The notes under the pieces were generated by a model, which ran no database searches, was not told the DNA's origin, and worked only from the letters and a program-made list of their open reading frames with translations. Positions 50,821 to 62,841 of a stretch of 64,000 nucleotides of DNA are shown piece after piece; position 1 is the stretch's first letter; each line of letters begins with the position of its first letter. The position numbers were made by a program, and so were the translations under genes. The DNA is from Blattamonas nauphoetae (lineage: Eukaryota > Preaxostyla > Oxymonadida). The stretch spans positions 1 through 64,000 of the forward strand of contig JARBJD010000360.1 of NCBI GenBank assembly GCA_033064195.1. Direction: 5' to 3'.

Positions 50821-52790
50821 ACGAGATCACGAAAGATGAGATTTATGTCGAATCTGGAACTGTTGAATCCAATCACACTGACTTCATTTTGTGAAGGTAT
50901 TTCAGGATCTTCGTAGTAGTTGTCTTGTCGAACTGTTTCTGCGTATTTGAAGAGTTCTCTAATCCATTGCTTCACAAAATCTTTTCCATCTCGAAGATCA
51001 AAGTAGATTGACTTCACTCCTGATTTTGTTTTGATTGCTGATGCAACGGAGAGAGGCTTCAAGTGTGAGATCAGTTGTGTATTGTCATCCGAGAATAGAT
51101 TGTCAAGAATGAGATCCTCCATTGTTTCGAAATCGTAAGTGATGTAGTATTGTGTTGGTTTGAACTCGTCTTGTCTTTTGTGTGCCATCAAAAATTCATT
51201 CGTTTTATTGTTGAGGATATGTGGAACATACGGTCTTGGTGTTCGATCAAGTGCAATCTTCTTCACATGTTTTCCATCAAGTTCCTTACAATCAGCAAGA
51301 TGCTTCTCATAATCTCTCGAGAAGTGTGAATCCTTCACTTGGAATCCTCTTGATTGATAATATGGACAGAGTTTGTATCCAGTGAGTTTCTCAGGATCAG
51401 AAATGAACATTACATGAACAAGAGTTGGTGTGAGAGGAACCATGAGTATTGGAACAACTAGTGCATCATCGTTTTCGTTGACATACGATTGACTGAGGAA
51501 GTATCGTTTCTTATCCTCATCGTATTCATAGATGTGAACAGTTATATTTAGTATTTTCATTGTTTCTTCCATGTCTGATGCAATATCAAATCCAGGATAG
51601 TTTTTCAAGTGTTCAGTTAATTGTTGTTGTGTTGGATTGGTTAGATTCTTGCATTTGGCAAACAGTCTATGAGCTTCAGCATTTCTGGTTTTGGCGGAAT
51701 TTTATTCCCAGGTGTGTCTGGAAGTGTTATGTGCGAAACAGCTTGAAAGAAACAAATATTGTATGGTGAATCAATGTACTTGATATTGTGTTTCTTTATG
51801 TGTTCAGTAAGAATGGCGTTCGCTTTTCCAGCAACAGGGAATCTGTAAACAGCAACCAGAATTGAATGAAAAGCAATGAACATTGTCTTTGTATCCATCA
51901 GAGTTCTCTCTTGTGATTCTTTGATAAGATTGATCGCATATTTTAAATATTCATCGATGTCTCCTTCACTTCGAATCACTGTTGGGAAACTCTTTGATGT
52001 GTTCTCCAATTCTGGTCTGAAATCCTTGTATGTTGTCTCGTCTTTGTCTTTCCTCTCAACGATCTTACCGAAGTCAATACTAATCTTGAATGGATGATCC
52101 TTCTCTTTTTTCATACACTGCTTTGATGAATGTGGTGATTTCCTCAACGTTCATTAGATGATTGTGGAAGTACAACTGATATGGCTTTCCATTTTCACTC
52201 ACTTTCTCGATCTCATTCTTTTTGAACTTCCTACGTGCGTTTGTCAGACACTCATTGAAACCAAGTTTGTTTCGTGGTTCAGCGAGTAAGATGCACTCGT
52301 TAAATCCATCAAATTCCTTCACTTTTCTTGTTTCCATTTGTTCATTCTTTTTCTGAATTACCAACAGATTCTTCATCCAATGATCCATCAGCTTCTCTTC
52401 TATCGACTTCAGTTTCCGTGTGATCTTGAACACTTGCTTCTTCAATTCAGCTTCGTTCACTCTTGGATTTGCTTTCATATTTTGGATACTTGCTTTCATT
52501 TCTTCATCAATCCTCTTGTGTTCATACTGATCTTCAGATGTCATCAGTTGTTGGTTTTCAATTTTGCTCAGAAATGTTGAAAGAGTCTCGCCAGGAGGTG
52601 ACTGAAGATATCCGACGTCTGGATTCTTAAGCATAGACATGAGATATGCGTTCTGATGTGCGTAGTTTCTGCTGTTTGGATCATAGATGCGATCACGACC
52701 ATATTTATCCTTGAATTCAAATGTGGTGTCGGGAAATGGTTGTTTGATTTTTGTGATGGCAGATACTACAGACTTCAAAGGAGTTGTCAT
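50821..52790 (-). pseudogene. pPolB N-terminal remnant, unit 2
   Basis: Same polymerase part as in unit 1, from MTTPLKSVV through the OTU-like and zinc-finger blocks to the start of the exonuclease (TYDFETMEDL, NSSRFDINL). Broken, about two breaks. No polymerase catalytic motifs, so it cannot be a replicase. Confidence 0.85.
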
Positions 52791-52942
52791 TTTAATCCAA
52801 TTAAAAAAACAAAAAAGAAAAAAAGTTTAGCGTTTATTCTGTGTTGTTGGGAAATGATGATTACTGCATCAATACAAATACTTAATTAAAAATGAGAGCA
52901 ATGAGCAAAGAACAAATAACAAATGCCGATTTTGAATAACTA

Positions 52943-53317
52943 TTGACTGTCCAAAAGTGGCCTAGGTGGCCTAGGTGGATCGCGAAATTAAATTGGGTTT
53001 TATTTTCGGAGGTCCACAGGTCCACAAGTCCACAAGTCCACAGGTGCTCAGAAATGGTCTCAAATTGATGATTCTATACAGCAGTTCTCTTCAGTTTTAT
53101 TAATGACCTGAGTTAAATGGAGATAATTGTAGCATCAAAATAGAAAGTCCACACTACATAAAATTGATGTAATATGACAGCTCTGAGCACACAGGAAATA
53201 CCCACAAATAACAGTTTATTTATTTCTAACTAGATTGTGGACCTGTGGACCTGTGGACCTCCAAAAATAAAAACCAATTTGATTTCGCGATCCACCTAGG
53301 CCACCTGGGCCAGTCAA
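52943..53317. repeat. Fold-back repeat, unit 2
   Basis: Left arm 52943-53044, loop of about 190 bp and right arm about 53234-53317, same sequences as in unit 1. This unit has the simple form with one left and one right arm, so it is likely the simpler state relative to units 1 and 3. Confidence 0.8.
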
Positions 53318-53449
53318 TCGCCATTGGAATATAGCAATGAATTCCAACACCAATTCAACGACCACTGAATTCACTATCCTCAATGTTCAAATCCTTTTTT
53401 CTCTCAGCAATTCTTGTTCAAGTAATGAGTACAAAAATATATGCTCAGT

Positions 53450-54055
53450 TTATTCCTCAACTTTAGAGCTATTTGTTTTGCCTCTTAGGTGTGGTTTTCT
53501 CTTTGCTTTGAACCATTCATCAAGTCTCACTTTGTAAACTTTATCCTCTCCAATCACCCGATAGTAAAACGGAACCATTACCTTCTGGTATTCACCAACG
53601 AGCTCACAATTGTATTTTCTCAATTCTTTTTCAACAAATGATTGAGTGTAGTGTTTGCGCTTCAACTCGTGTGTTCTTACTCCTTTCATCCAGTCTGATG
53701 GTTTAATCCTCCATTCAACTCCTTCATGAAGATACCTCACCACTAACTCTGATCTTTTGTATTCATCAACAAGTTCACCATTCTCACTGTGCAGGGACTC
53801 AATGAATTTCTCTTTCGTGCAACAATCATCAAATCGATGATAAAGAGGAGGATTGAGATGTGGTCGTGCTCCTTTAACGCATGATGTGATGTATACTTGA
53901 TAAATGTCATCTGGTTTATCTTCAGTTGCATATTCAAAAGTTCCCTGTGTCAGATATGATGTCCCACGTCGATTCAGAACAGGTTCAGTAATCAGAATTA
54001 AGTGTTCATTATTTAAGATGTCAATTAGTTTGCTTGGTGTTAAGAGGTTTGTCAT
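53450..54055 (-). CDS. Modular small protein, unit 2
   Basis: A 201-residue three-module protein identical in layout to that at 39277-39882. Module landmarks: VKGARPHLNPP, YLHEGVEWRIKPSDWMKG, YNCELVGEYQKVMVPFYY, YKVRLDEWFKAKRKPH. The ATG at 54055 follows the A/T box and AGTTTAACGTT. The frame has been kept open in this unit and in unit 3 although the neighbouring polymerase part cannot work. That could mean selection, or simply recent copying. Confidence 0.7.
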   Translation of the reverse strand: MTNLLTPSKLIDILNNEHLILITEPVLNRRGTSYLTQGTFEYATEDKPDDIYQVYITSCVKGARPHLNPPLYHRFDDCCTKEKFIESLHSENGELVDEYKRSELVVRYLHEGVEWRIKPSDWMKGVRTHELKRKHYTQSFVEKELRKYNCELVGEYQKVMVPFYYRVIGEDKVYKVRLDEWFKAKRKPHLRGKTNSSKVEE

Positions 54056-55308
54056 TTTATACTAATTAAAAAAATGAAAAATAAAAAAAGTTTAACGTTA
54101 TTTCTTGAAGTCCATGAATCGAACAAAGCAAAAATAACCGAAGAGAAGAGCCTTCACACGTTCGTACGAGCTTCCTATAGACACCCCGATACTCCTTTGG
54201 GGATCGTTCTATCGCGATCCTTCTAAATGACTGCTGCTGGCGAAGTCCTTGAAGGGTTAAGTCTTGGGTGGGCATGATTTACGGGCACATCTAAGTGCTG
54301 CCAACATGAACCCCGGGGACAATCTTTCGATCATCCGTCTCCAGTCCAACCTCCAAATCGTTCTGTGCATCAGTCACCAGGGCACCATTTTGCCTGAGTA
54401 TCTTGGAACATTACGTCGAGGTCTCTGTACTTGAACTTGGCCAACAACTCCTCTTCATATACAAATTAAAAAATCAGAAAGTTAAAAAAGTTTAACGTTT
54501 GTTTTTGGATCACCCATATCTCAAGAACTACTGCTCAGATCACTCTGAAAACATCAGAAATGAACTCAGCAGATCGGGATTGACCTTGGAAGAGGTTTGT
54601 GTGGTCGAAGCTCAAAATTGGATTTTTCAAACTTTGTCTGGATCTCCTCTTCATATACAAATTAAAAAATCAGAAAAGTAAAAAGTTTGACGTTTATTTT
54701 TGGACTACCCATAACTCCGGAAATACTTCTCAGATCACACGAAACACGTCGTATATAAACTCGTCAGACCGATATTAGGCTTGTCAGAACAATTTTGGAT
54801 GATCGCAAAATTAAGGTTAATTTTGAAAAATTCATTTTTTTATTACCTTATATAGTGATGAAAAAGTGAAAAAACCAAAATTATCCAAAACAATCCACAG
54901 ATGGTCTGGATGTATGGGGAGGTAGTGCACGTCATTCTGGTGCATTCTGAGCGTGCCCCTGCGCCGTGGACTTTGTGGACTTGTGGACCTTCATGAAGCT
55001 TAGGCTCTTTAGAGCCGATGTGGACCTCCCAAAAATAAAAACCAATTTGATTTCGCGATCCACCTAGGCCACCTGGGCCAGTCAATTGGATTGATGGATG
55101 ACTACCAAATGATCGTGCCGATTGATTTGACCCTGGCTCGACTGGAAATCAATTTTTGGAGCTCATTTTATCACAATAAAGTAAGAATTAGGTCCAAAAT
55201 TCATCAATAACGAAGAAGAAGGAAATGTTTGTTTTTGATGTCTAAATTGATTTATTCCGTGTTAACTGTGATCCTCGGAGGTATCGATTTTCGCCAACTA
55301 TACTACTA

Positions 55309-57277
55309 ACGAGATCACGAAAGATGAGATTTATGTCGAATCTGGAACTGTTGAATCCAATCACACTGACTTCATTTTGTGAAGGTATTTCAGGATCTTC
55401 GTAGTAGTTGTCTTGTCGAACTGTTTCTGCGTATTTGAAGAGTTCTCTAATCCATTGCTTCACAAAATCTTTTCCATCTCGAAGATCAAAGTAGATTGAC
55501 TTCACTCCTGATTTTGTTTTGATTGCTGATGCAACGGAGAGAGGCTTCAAGTGTGAGATCAGTTGTGTATTGTCATCCGAGAATAGATTGTCAAGAATGA
55601 GATCCTCCATTGTTTCGAAATCGTAAGTGATGTAGTATTGTGTTGGTTTGAACTCGTCTTGTCTTTTGTGTGCCATCAAAAATTCATTCGTTTTATTGTT
55701 GAGGATATGTGGAACATACGGTCTTGGTGTTCGATCAAGTGCAATCTTCTTCACATGTTTTCCATCAAGTTCCTTACAATCAGCAAGATGCTTCTCATAA
55801 TCTCTCGAGAAGTGTGAATCCTTCACTTGGAATCCTCTTGATTGATAATATGGACAGAGTTTGTATCCAGTGAGTTTCTCAGGATCAGAAATGAACATTA
55901 CATGAACAAGAGTTGGTGTGAGAGGAACCATGAGTATTGGAACAACTAGTGCATCATCGTTTTCGTTGACATACGATTGACTGAGGAAGTATCGTTTCTT
56001 ATCCTCATCGTATTCATAGATGTGAACAGTTATATTTAGTATTTTCATTGTTTCTTCCATGTCTGATGCAATATCAAATCCAGGATAGTTTTTCAAGTGT
56101 TCAGTTAATTGTTGTTGTGTTGGATTGGTTAGATTCTTGCATTTGGCAAACAGTCTATGAGCTTCAGCATTTCTGGTTTTGGCGGAATTTTATTCCCAGG
56201 TGTGTCTGGAAGTGTTATGTGCGAAACAGCTTGAAAGAAACAAATATTGTATGGTGAATCAATGTACTTGATATTGTGTTTCTTTATGTGTTCAGTAAGA
56301 ATGGCGTTCGCTTTTCCAGCAACAGGGAATCTGTAAACAGCAACCAGAATTGAATGAAAAGCAATGAACATTGTCTTTGTATCCATCAGAGTTCTCTCTT
56401 GTGATTCTTTGATAAGATTGATCGCATATTTTAAATATTCATCGATGTCTCCTTCACTTCGAATCACTGTTGGGAAACTCTTTGATGTGTTCTCCAATTC
56501 TGGTCTGAAATCCTTGTATGTTGTCTCGTCTTTGTCTTTCCTCTCAACGATCTTACCGAAGTCAATACTAATCTTGAATGGATGATCCTTCTCTTTTTCA
56601 TACACTGCTTTGATGAATGTGGTGATTTCCTCAACGTTCATTAGATGATTGTGGAAGTACAACTGATATGGCTTTCCATTTTCACTCACTTTCTCGATCT
56701 CATTCTTTTTGAACTTCCTACGTGCGTTTGTCAGACACTCATTGAAACCAAGTTTGTTTCGTGGTTCAGCGAGTAAGATGCACTCGTTAAATCCATCAAA
56801 TTCCTTCACTTTTCTTGTTTCCATTTGTTCATTCTTTTTCTGAATTACCAACAGATTCTTCATCCAATGATCCATCAGCTTCTCTTCTATCGACTTCAGT
56901 TTCCGTGTGATCTTGAACACTTGCTTCTTCAATTCAGCTTCGTTCACTCTTGGATTTGCTTTCATATTTTGGATACTTGCTTTCATTTCTTCATCAATCC
57001 TCTTGTGTTCATACTGATCTTCAGATGTCATCAGTTGTTGGTTTTCAATTTTGCTCAGAAATGTTGAAAGAGTCTCGCCAGGAGGTGACTGAAGATATCC
57101 GACGTCTGGATTCTTAAGCATAGACATGAGATATGCGTTCTGATGTGCGTAGTTTCTGCTGTTTGGATCATAGATGCGATCACGACCATATTTATCCTTG
57201 AATTCAAATGTGGTGTCGGGAAATGGTTGTTTGATTTTTGTGATGGCAGATACTACAGACTTCAAAGGAGTTGTCAT
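55309..57277 (-). pseudogene. pPolB N-terminal remnant, unit 3
   Basis: The same polymerase part as units 1 and 2 with near identity. OTU-like YNICFFQAV, finger CPYYQSRG region and Exo I TYDFETME are readable. Broken remnant without polymerase motifs. Confidence 0.85.
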
Positions 57278-57429
57278 TTTAATCCAATTAAAAAAACAAA
57301 AAAGAAAAAAAGTTTAGCGTTTATTCTGTGTTGTTGGGAAATGATGATTACTGCATCAATACAAATACTTAATTAAAAATGAGAGCAATGAGCAAAGAAC
57401 AAATAACAAATGCCGATTTTGAATAACTA

Positions 57430-58016
57430 TTGACTGTCCAAAAGTGGCCTAGGTGGCCTAGGTGGATCGCGAAATTAAATTGGGTTTTATTTTCGGAGGT
57501 CCACAGGTCCACAAGTCCACAAGTCCACAGGTGCTCAGAAATGGTCTCAAATTGATGATTCTATACAGCAGTTCTCTTCAGTTTTATTAATGACCTGAGT
57601 TAAATGGAGATAATTGTAGCATCAAAATAGAAAGTCCACACTACATAAAATTGATGTAATATGACAGCTCTGAGCACACAGGAAATACCCACAAATAACA
57701 GTTTATTTATTTCTAACTAGATTGTGGACCTGTGGACCTGTGGACCTCCAAAAATAAAAACCAATTTGATTTCGCGATCCACCTAGGCCACCTGGGCCAG
57801 TCAATCGCCATTGGAATATAGCAATGAATTCCAACACCAATGAAAAGTTCACAAAATAAAAGAATAATGTTATTTGTCAGCTTTGAGCAAAGAATCAATG
57901 ATAGTTTATTTATTTCTAACTAGATTGTGGACCTGTGGACTTGTGGACCTGTGGACCTCCAAAAATAAAAACCAATTTAATTTCGCGATCCACCTAGGCC
58001 ACCTAGGCCAGTCAAT
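57430..58016. repeat. Fold-back repeat, unit 3
   Basis: Left arm 57430-57531, right arm 57721-57804, second right arm about 57923-58016. The second arm has CCACCTAGGCCACCTAGGCC instead of the usual CCACCTGGGCC ending, a small difference from unit 1. Confidence 0.8.
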
Positions 58017-58147
58017 CGCCATTGGAATATAGCAATGAATTCCAACACCAATTCAACGACCACTGAATTCACTATCCTCAATGTTCAAATCCTTTTTTCT
58101 CTCAGCAATTCTTGTTCAAGTAATGAGTACAAAAATATATGCTCAGT

Positions 58148-58753
58148 TTATTCCTCAACTTTAGAGCTATTTGTTTTGCCTCTTAGGTGTGGTTTTCTCT
58201 TTGCTTTGAACCATTCATCAAGTCTCACTTTGTAAACTTTATCCTCTCCAATCACCCGATAGTAAAACGGAACCATTACCTTCTGGTATTCACCAACGAG
58301 CTCACAATTGTATTTTCTCAATTCTTTTTCAACAAATGATTGAGTGTAGTGTTTGCGCTTCAACTCGTGTGTTCTTACTCCTTTCATCCAGTCTGATGGT
58401 TTAATCCTCCATTCAACTCCTTCATGAAGATACCTCACCACTAACTCTGATCTTTTGTATTCATCAACAAGTTCACCATTCTCACTGTGCAGGGACTCAA
58501 TGAATTTCTCTTTCGTGCAACAATCATCAAATCGATGATAAAGAGGAGGATTGAGATGTGGTCGTGCTCCTTTAACGCATGATGTGATGTATACTTGATA
58601 AATGTCATCTGGTTTATCTTCAGTTGCATATTCAAAAGTTCCCTGTGTCAGATATGATGTCCCACGTCGATTCAGAACAGGTTCAGTAATCAGAATTAAG
58701 TGTTCATTATTTAAGATGTCAATTAGTTTGCTTGGTGTTAAGAGGTTTGTCAT
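58148..58753 (-). CDS. Modular small protein, unit 3
   Basis: A 201-residue three-module protein with the same sequence as the unit 2 copy as far as I can compare by eye. Same start box upstream, same neighbours (fold-back repeat downstream, orphan-box spacer upstream). Function unknown. The modules suggest binding rather than catalysis. Confidence 0.7.
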   Translation of the reverse strand: MTNLLTPSKLIDILNNEHLILITEPVLNRRGTSYLTQGTFEYATEDKPDDIYQVYITSCVKGARPHLNPPLYHRFDDCCTKEKFIESLHSENGELVDEYKRSELVVRYLHEGVEWRIKPSDWMKGVRTHELKRKHYTQSFVEKELRKYNCELVGEYQKVMVPFYYRVIGEDKVYKVRLDEWFKAKRKPHLRGKTNSSKVEE

Positions 58754-60008
58754 TTTATACTAATTAAAAAAATGAAAAATAAAAAAAGTTTAACGTTATT
58801 TCTTGAAGTCCATGAATCGAACAAAGCAAAAATAACCGAAGAGAAGAGCCTTCACACGTTCGTACGAGCTTCCTATAGACACCCCGATACTCCTTTGGGG
58901 ATCGTTCTATCGCGATCCTTCTAAATGACTGCTGCTGGCGAAGTCCTTGAAGGGTTAAGTCTTGGGTGGGCATGATTTACGGGCACATCTAAGTGCTGCC
59001 AACATGAACCCCGGGGACAATCTTTCGATCATCCGTCTCCAGTCCAACCTCCAAATCGTTCTGTGCATCAGTCACCAGGGCACCATTTTGCCTGAGTATC
59101 TTGGAACATTACGTCGAGGTCTCTGTACTTGAACTTGGCCAACAACTCCTCTTCATATACAAATTAAAAAAATCAGAAAGTTAAAAAAGTTTAACGTTTG
59201 TTTTTGGATCACCCATATCTCAAGAACTACTGCTCAGATCACTCTGAAAACATCAGAAATGAACTCAGCAGATCGGGATTGACCTTGGAAGAGGTTTGTG
59301 TGGTCGAAGCTCAAAATTGGATTTTTCAAACTTTGTCTGGATCTCCTCTTCATATACAAATTAAAAAATCAGAAAAGTAAAAAAGTTTGACGTTTATTTT
59401 TGGACTACCCATAACTCCGGAAATACTTCTCAGATCACACGAAACACGTCGTATATAAACTCGTCAGACCGATATTAGGCTTGTCAGAACAATTTTGGAT
59501 GATCGCAAAAATTAAGGTTAATTTTGAAAAATTCATTTTTTTATTACCTTATATAGTGATGAAAAAAGTGAAAAAACCAAAATTATCCAAAACAATCCAC
59601 AGATGGTCTGGATGTATGGGGAGGTAGTGCACGTCATTCTGGTGCATTCTGAGCGTGCCCCTGCGCCGTGGACTTTGTGGACTTGTGGACCTTCGCGAAG
59701 CTTAGGCTCTTTAGAGCCGATGTGGACCTCCCAAAAATAAAAACCAATTTGATTTCGCGATCCACCTAGGCCACCTGGGCCAGTCAATTGGATTGATGGA
59801 TGACTACCAAATGATCGTGCCGATTGATTTGACCCTGGCTCGACTGAAATCAATTTTTGGAGCTCATTTTATCAAAATAAAGTAAGAATTAGGTCCAAAA
59901 TTTATCAAAATCGAAGGGTCAGGAAATGTGTGTTTTTCAGGTCTAAATTGATTTATTCCGTTTTATTGGCGATCTAGATAGGTATCGATTTTCGCCATCT
60001 ATACTACT

Positions 60009-61221
60009 GGAGAAAAATCGAATCCCCAAGTTATGTCAACATTGCACAATGAGTCTCGGGCCACCATCTCTTGGAGATTGAGGATCGTCCCAGGAGTGTG
60101 ACCCGAGTAGCTGTAGAGTTTGCCGTGTATTATCGTGAATTCTTGTAGATTTGTACGTTTTCTACTCAAACTCAATGACGGCTCGCCATTCCTATCCTCT
60201 AATTCCAGCTTCTTCTTTATCTGGGACAACTGCTGCATTTTAATACAAAATGCTGTCGAGATGGTGCTTGAACTGAGTGTAGTTGTTCCTTCAGTCCGCA
60301 GAATGAACCAACGGATTCGTGATGCTCTCAATGTTTCGGAAAGTATGGAGACCATTTGGACATTCATTTTTCCACGTAATCCATGTCTTTATGTTATTTC
60401 TAACCTGAGGTCATTCATCACAGAAATGAATGAGGAACTTGCCGCCCCAGAGAACTCACTCTTTGGGAAACTTCATCAACGTCAGGCAAAGGAATGTGAT
60501 GTGTAGATCAATCAGACGTTTTGGCGACACTATTGGGATGATTCAAAGGCTCTGACGTCTATCAGAGTGGTTTGGAGATTTGCTTGTGAAACAATTCACA
60601 CTGTTCCAACCGATGCCGAGTGACAGTTCTAAGCGAGCCAGTTGGTCATCACGAGATTCTGAACAGTATCATCAGATTCATCTTTGGTGTGAGGCCTGAA
60701 TCTCGGAATGGTCTGGTTATTGGATCGAGAGCGTCGTTGGCGATCCAGAAAAATGAATCCCGACCACTGACTGACAAAACTGATTCACTGTTTCTACGAC
60801 CATTCTCCTTTTCATTCTGATTTTATTGCCTCGTTGCGGAGACCAACAATAAAGTGTTTGGGGCTCGGCCCGTTTCTTCAGTTTTCTATTTGTTCCGAGA
60901 CTGGCGTGACCGGGGTGACCTGGTCAATTTTAGACAAAAAGTGGTGACGGTCAGTGATCGGGAGTCACCAAAAGAGGGGTGAGTAAAATGAAATTTCTGT
61001 TTTCCATCACTCACAAAAAAGGTTCCGTTCTCTCTAATTTATCCTGAATAGAGAAAATAGAAATAATGTGGTTCGATCGAGATTATCTTTCGAATGTGGG
61101 CCCTAAAAGATAGATTATTCTCTGAAAATACATTAATCGAGTGTGTCTAGTGAAATGGTCACCTTTAGCTCATGGGAAACAGATCCAATACTCTTCTCAT
61201 CCTTTGCTTCCGAATTCTCCC
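60009..61221. other. Flank right of the Polinton, uncertain coding
   Basis: Unrelated to the tandem units and more balanced in base composition. A + frame (60120-60506, with RRMNQRIRDALNVSESMETI and LRSFITEMNEELAAPENSLF) and an overlapping - frame (59999-60367, EFTIIHGKLYSYSGHTPGTI) compete. Neither has a known motif, and both may be exon or pseudogene material. 60840-61140 shows no gene. Confidence 0.3.
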
Positions 61222-61224
61222 TCC

Positions 61225-62112
61225 TCATTCCCTCTTTCGTCTTCTTCCTCCCCCTTTATCTTCTTCTCTCTCGACTTCTTCTTGAATGTGGAGAGCGTCG
61301 CTTTCCGATGAATCTTCGTCTTTCTTCTCGTCTCCGTCTGGATTCTTATTAGATTCCCTCTCCTCTTCCTTCTTCTCTCCTTCCTTCCTTTCCTCGTCGT
61401 ATCCTTCTCCATCGCTCTCAGAACTCTCTTTCTCAAATTCCCGCGTTTTCATTTGTTCCTCGTTGGATGTGTCATCTTTTTGCTTTTCTTTATGATAGTA
61501 ATCGCTCTCCTCTGTGTCTTTCTCTTTCTCCTCTCTCCCACCCTTCTTCCCTTTCGCATGCGGCCACTTCTCGTCGAACCGCCACGGCGTCGCAATCTTC
61601 TGCTTCTCCTCCTCTTCTCGCTTCTTCCTTTCTGCATATTCCCGTTCTCAATCTGCTCTCATTTGTCTTCTCCTCCTTTCTGGTCGTTCTTGTCCTTCGT
61701 GAAATCCACTTCGTTCGTCTTCCGCTGCGATTTCTGCCTCTTCCAGCCGCTGTCGAGCGATATCGCGAGCTTTCGCTTCCGATTCCAGTTGTCTGCGCTC
61801 CTCTTCCTTCCTCTTCTCTTCTGTCTCTATCTCTTCTCCTTCCTTCTCTTCTTCCCCATTCGCCAATTCTCGTTCCTTCACTTTCTGTTCATCCATGTTC
61901 TCTTCTTCTCCAATCTCTCCTTCCCTCTCTTCCCCTTCCTCTTTCTCCCCGTTTTCAACTTCATCCTTTTCAATCTCCTCAACCTCTTCCGTCTCGTCCT
62001 CTTGTTCTTCTCCTTCCTTCATTTCTTCCCCTTTTTCCTTTTCAGCGTCATTTTGGTCTGGTTGTGAATCGTTTTTCGGGAGCAGTTCCTTGTTTTCTTC
62101 ATTATCCTCCAA
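61225..62112 (-). pseudogene. Glu/Lys-rich coiled-coil protein gene with an in-frame stop
   Basis: From the ATG at 62112 (MEDNEENKELLPKND) a strongly acidic and charged frame runs 154 codons (EEQEDETEEVEEIEKDEVEN; RKEEERRQLESEAKARDIAR) to a TGA at 61648-61650. The same frame then continues for 141 codons with identical character (REYAERKKREEEKQKIATPW; SSESDGEGYDEERKEGEKKE) to a stop at 61225. One base change would explain the internal stop; readthrough or an intron are alternatives. Long charged helices suggest a coiled-coil or chromatin/cytoskeletal protein. No family assigned. It appears to be host sequence. Confidence 0.55.
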
Positions 62113-62841
62113 TCGGCAGTATCAGCCTTCTGATCATCGTCTTTCCAACGGGCACATACCAACTTCAACTTGCCTCAGGGTGTTTCTCATGTTTCGCTCT
62201 TCATCCTCAACTTCTCTCCAGCTCTCCTCTCCTTCCATCCCTTCTCTTGCTGCCGAATGCCCTCCCATTCTTCGAACTCCATCGTCCACATCTCACTCTC
62301 ACCGAAACAGCCTTCGTTTTCGCTTCTTTTGATCATCATCGCTGTCGTGGCTGTTCTCTCTGGCACTGTCAGTTTCATTGTCACACTCATCTCGTCTGTT
62401 CGGACATCGAACATTGCGAGGCGGACTGACCTGTTTTGTCTATGGACACTTCTCCTGTCAGTGAGATGAAAAATGGAGGGGGTTCATCGAATTGGTCGTG
62501 CCAATTGAACGCCACTTCACCTTTCTCGTCTTCCTTGTTTTCATGTTTGTCTCCTCAAACAGCTTCATATCCCGAGGGGGTGATGGAGCGCCTTGGTGTG
62601 CTTGTGTGGGAGGTTCAGGATGAAAGTCCACAACTTGACGGGTTGGAGGACGACGAGGAGAGAGAAGTGTGGTTGGTAGGAGATGAGACTTGGACTGTTT
62701 GGACGTATTCGATTCAGGTGAGGCCGAAGGTGAGTTGGATGGAAGACTTTTTGAAAAAGCAGATGGCGAATGATTGAAGGTGAGGAGGAGGTGGTTGGAA
62801 GAAGATGGTCTCTGAATACCCCCGAAGCCGTCCTTCTGCCG
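62113..62841 (+). other. Stretch with a membrane-segment-like frame
   Basis: On +, around 62305-62400 a frame reads LLLIIIAVVAVLSGTVSFIVTLISSV, which looks like a transmembrane helix, preceded by a Ser/Pro-rich region. A further + frame follows (62436-62777: WEVQDESPQLDGLEDDEERE, WMEDFLKKQMAND). This could be the 3' end of a membrane protein gene with a frame change or intron near 62400-62440. No family recognised and limits not defined. Confidence 0.3.

Larger units (their letters stand above)
50821..55308. repeat. Tandem unit 2 of amplified Polinton segment (4,488 bp)
   Basis: Same content and order as unit 1, but with only one right fold-back arm, which accounts for most of the 209-bp length difference. 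The distal arm (about 54960-55085) carries the same GCTTAGGCTCTTTAGAGCC insert seen in unit 1. Nearly identical otherwise. Confidence 0.92.
12271..60008. mobile_element. Polinton/Maverick copy B with nested insertions and tandem amplification
   Basis: Capsid-like genes, small virion-type proteins and two unknown proteins (all -), ATPase (+), coiled-coil protein, integrase and pPolB remnants (-), then the modular small protein (-). The element is interrupted by an unknown TIR element (24031-29026), an autonomous-type hAT (29266-38678) and a non-autonomous hAT (40046-45062). Its right part is followed by three tandem copies of a 4.5-4.7 kb segment (46124-60008). Without insertions and extra units it would be about 14-15 kb, within the usual Polinton range. 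Terminal inverted repeats were not recognised, so both outer limits are approximate. The copy is broken at several points. Confidence 0.85.
55309..60008. repeat. Tandem unit 3 of amplified Polinton segment (about 4,700 bp)
   Basis: Same content as unit 1, including the additional right fold-back arm. The right end shows gradual divergence from about 59880 (for example ATCGAAGGGTCAGGAAATG instead of ATAACGAAGAAGAAGGAAATG), then leaves the repeat at about 60008. This end therefore probably preserves the original flank of the amplified segment. Confidence 0.9.

Noticed and set aside
12271-60008. Polinton terminal inverted repeats
   Set aside because: I compared the sequence near 12160-12300 with 59880-60100 and with 7380-7450 and found no convincing inverted similarity, so outer ends are left approximate.
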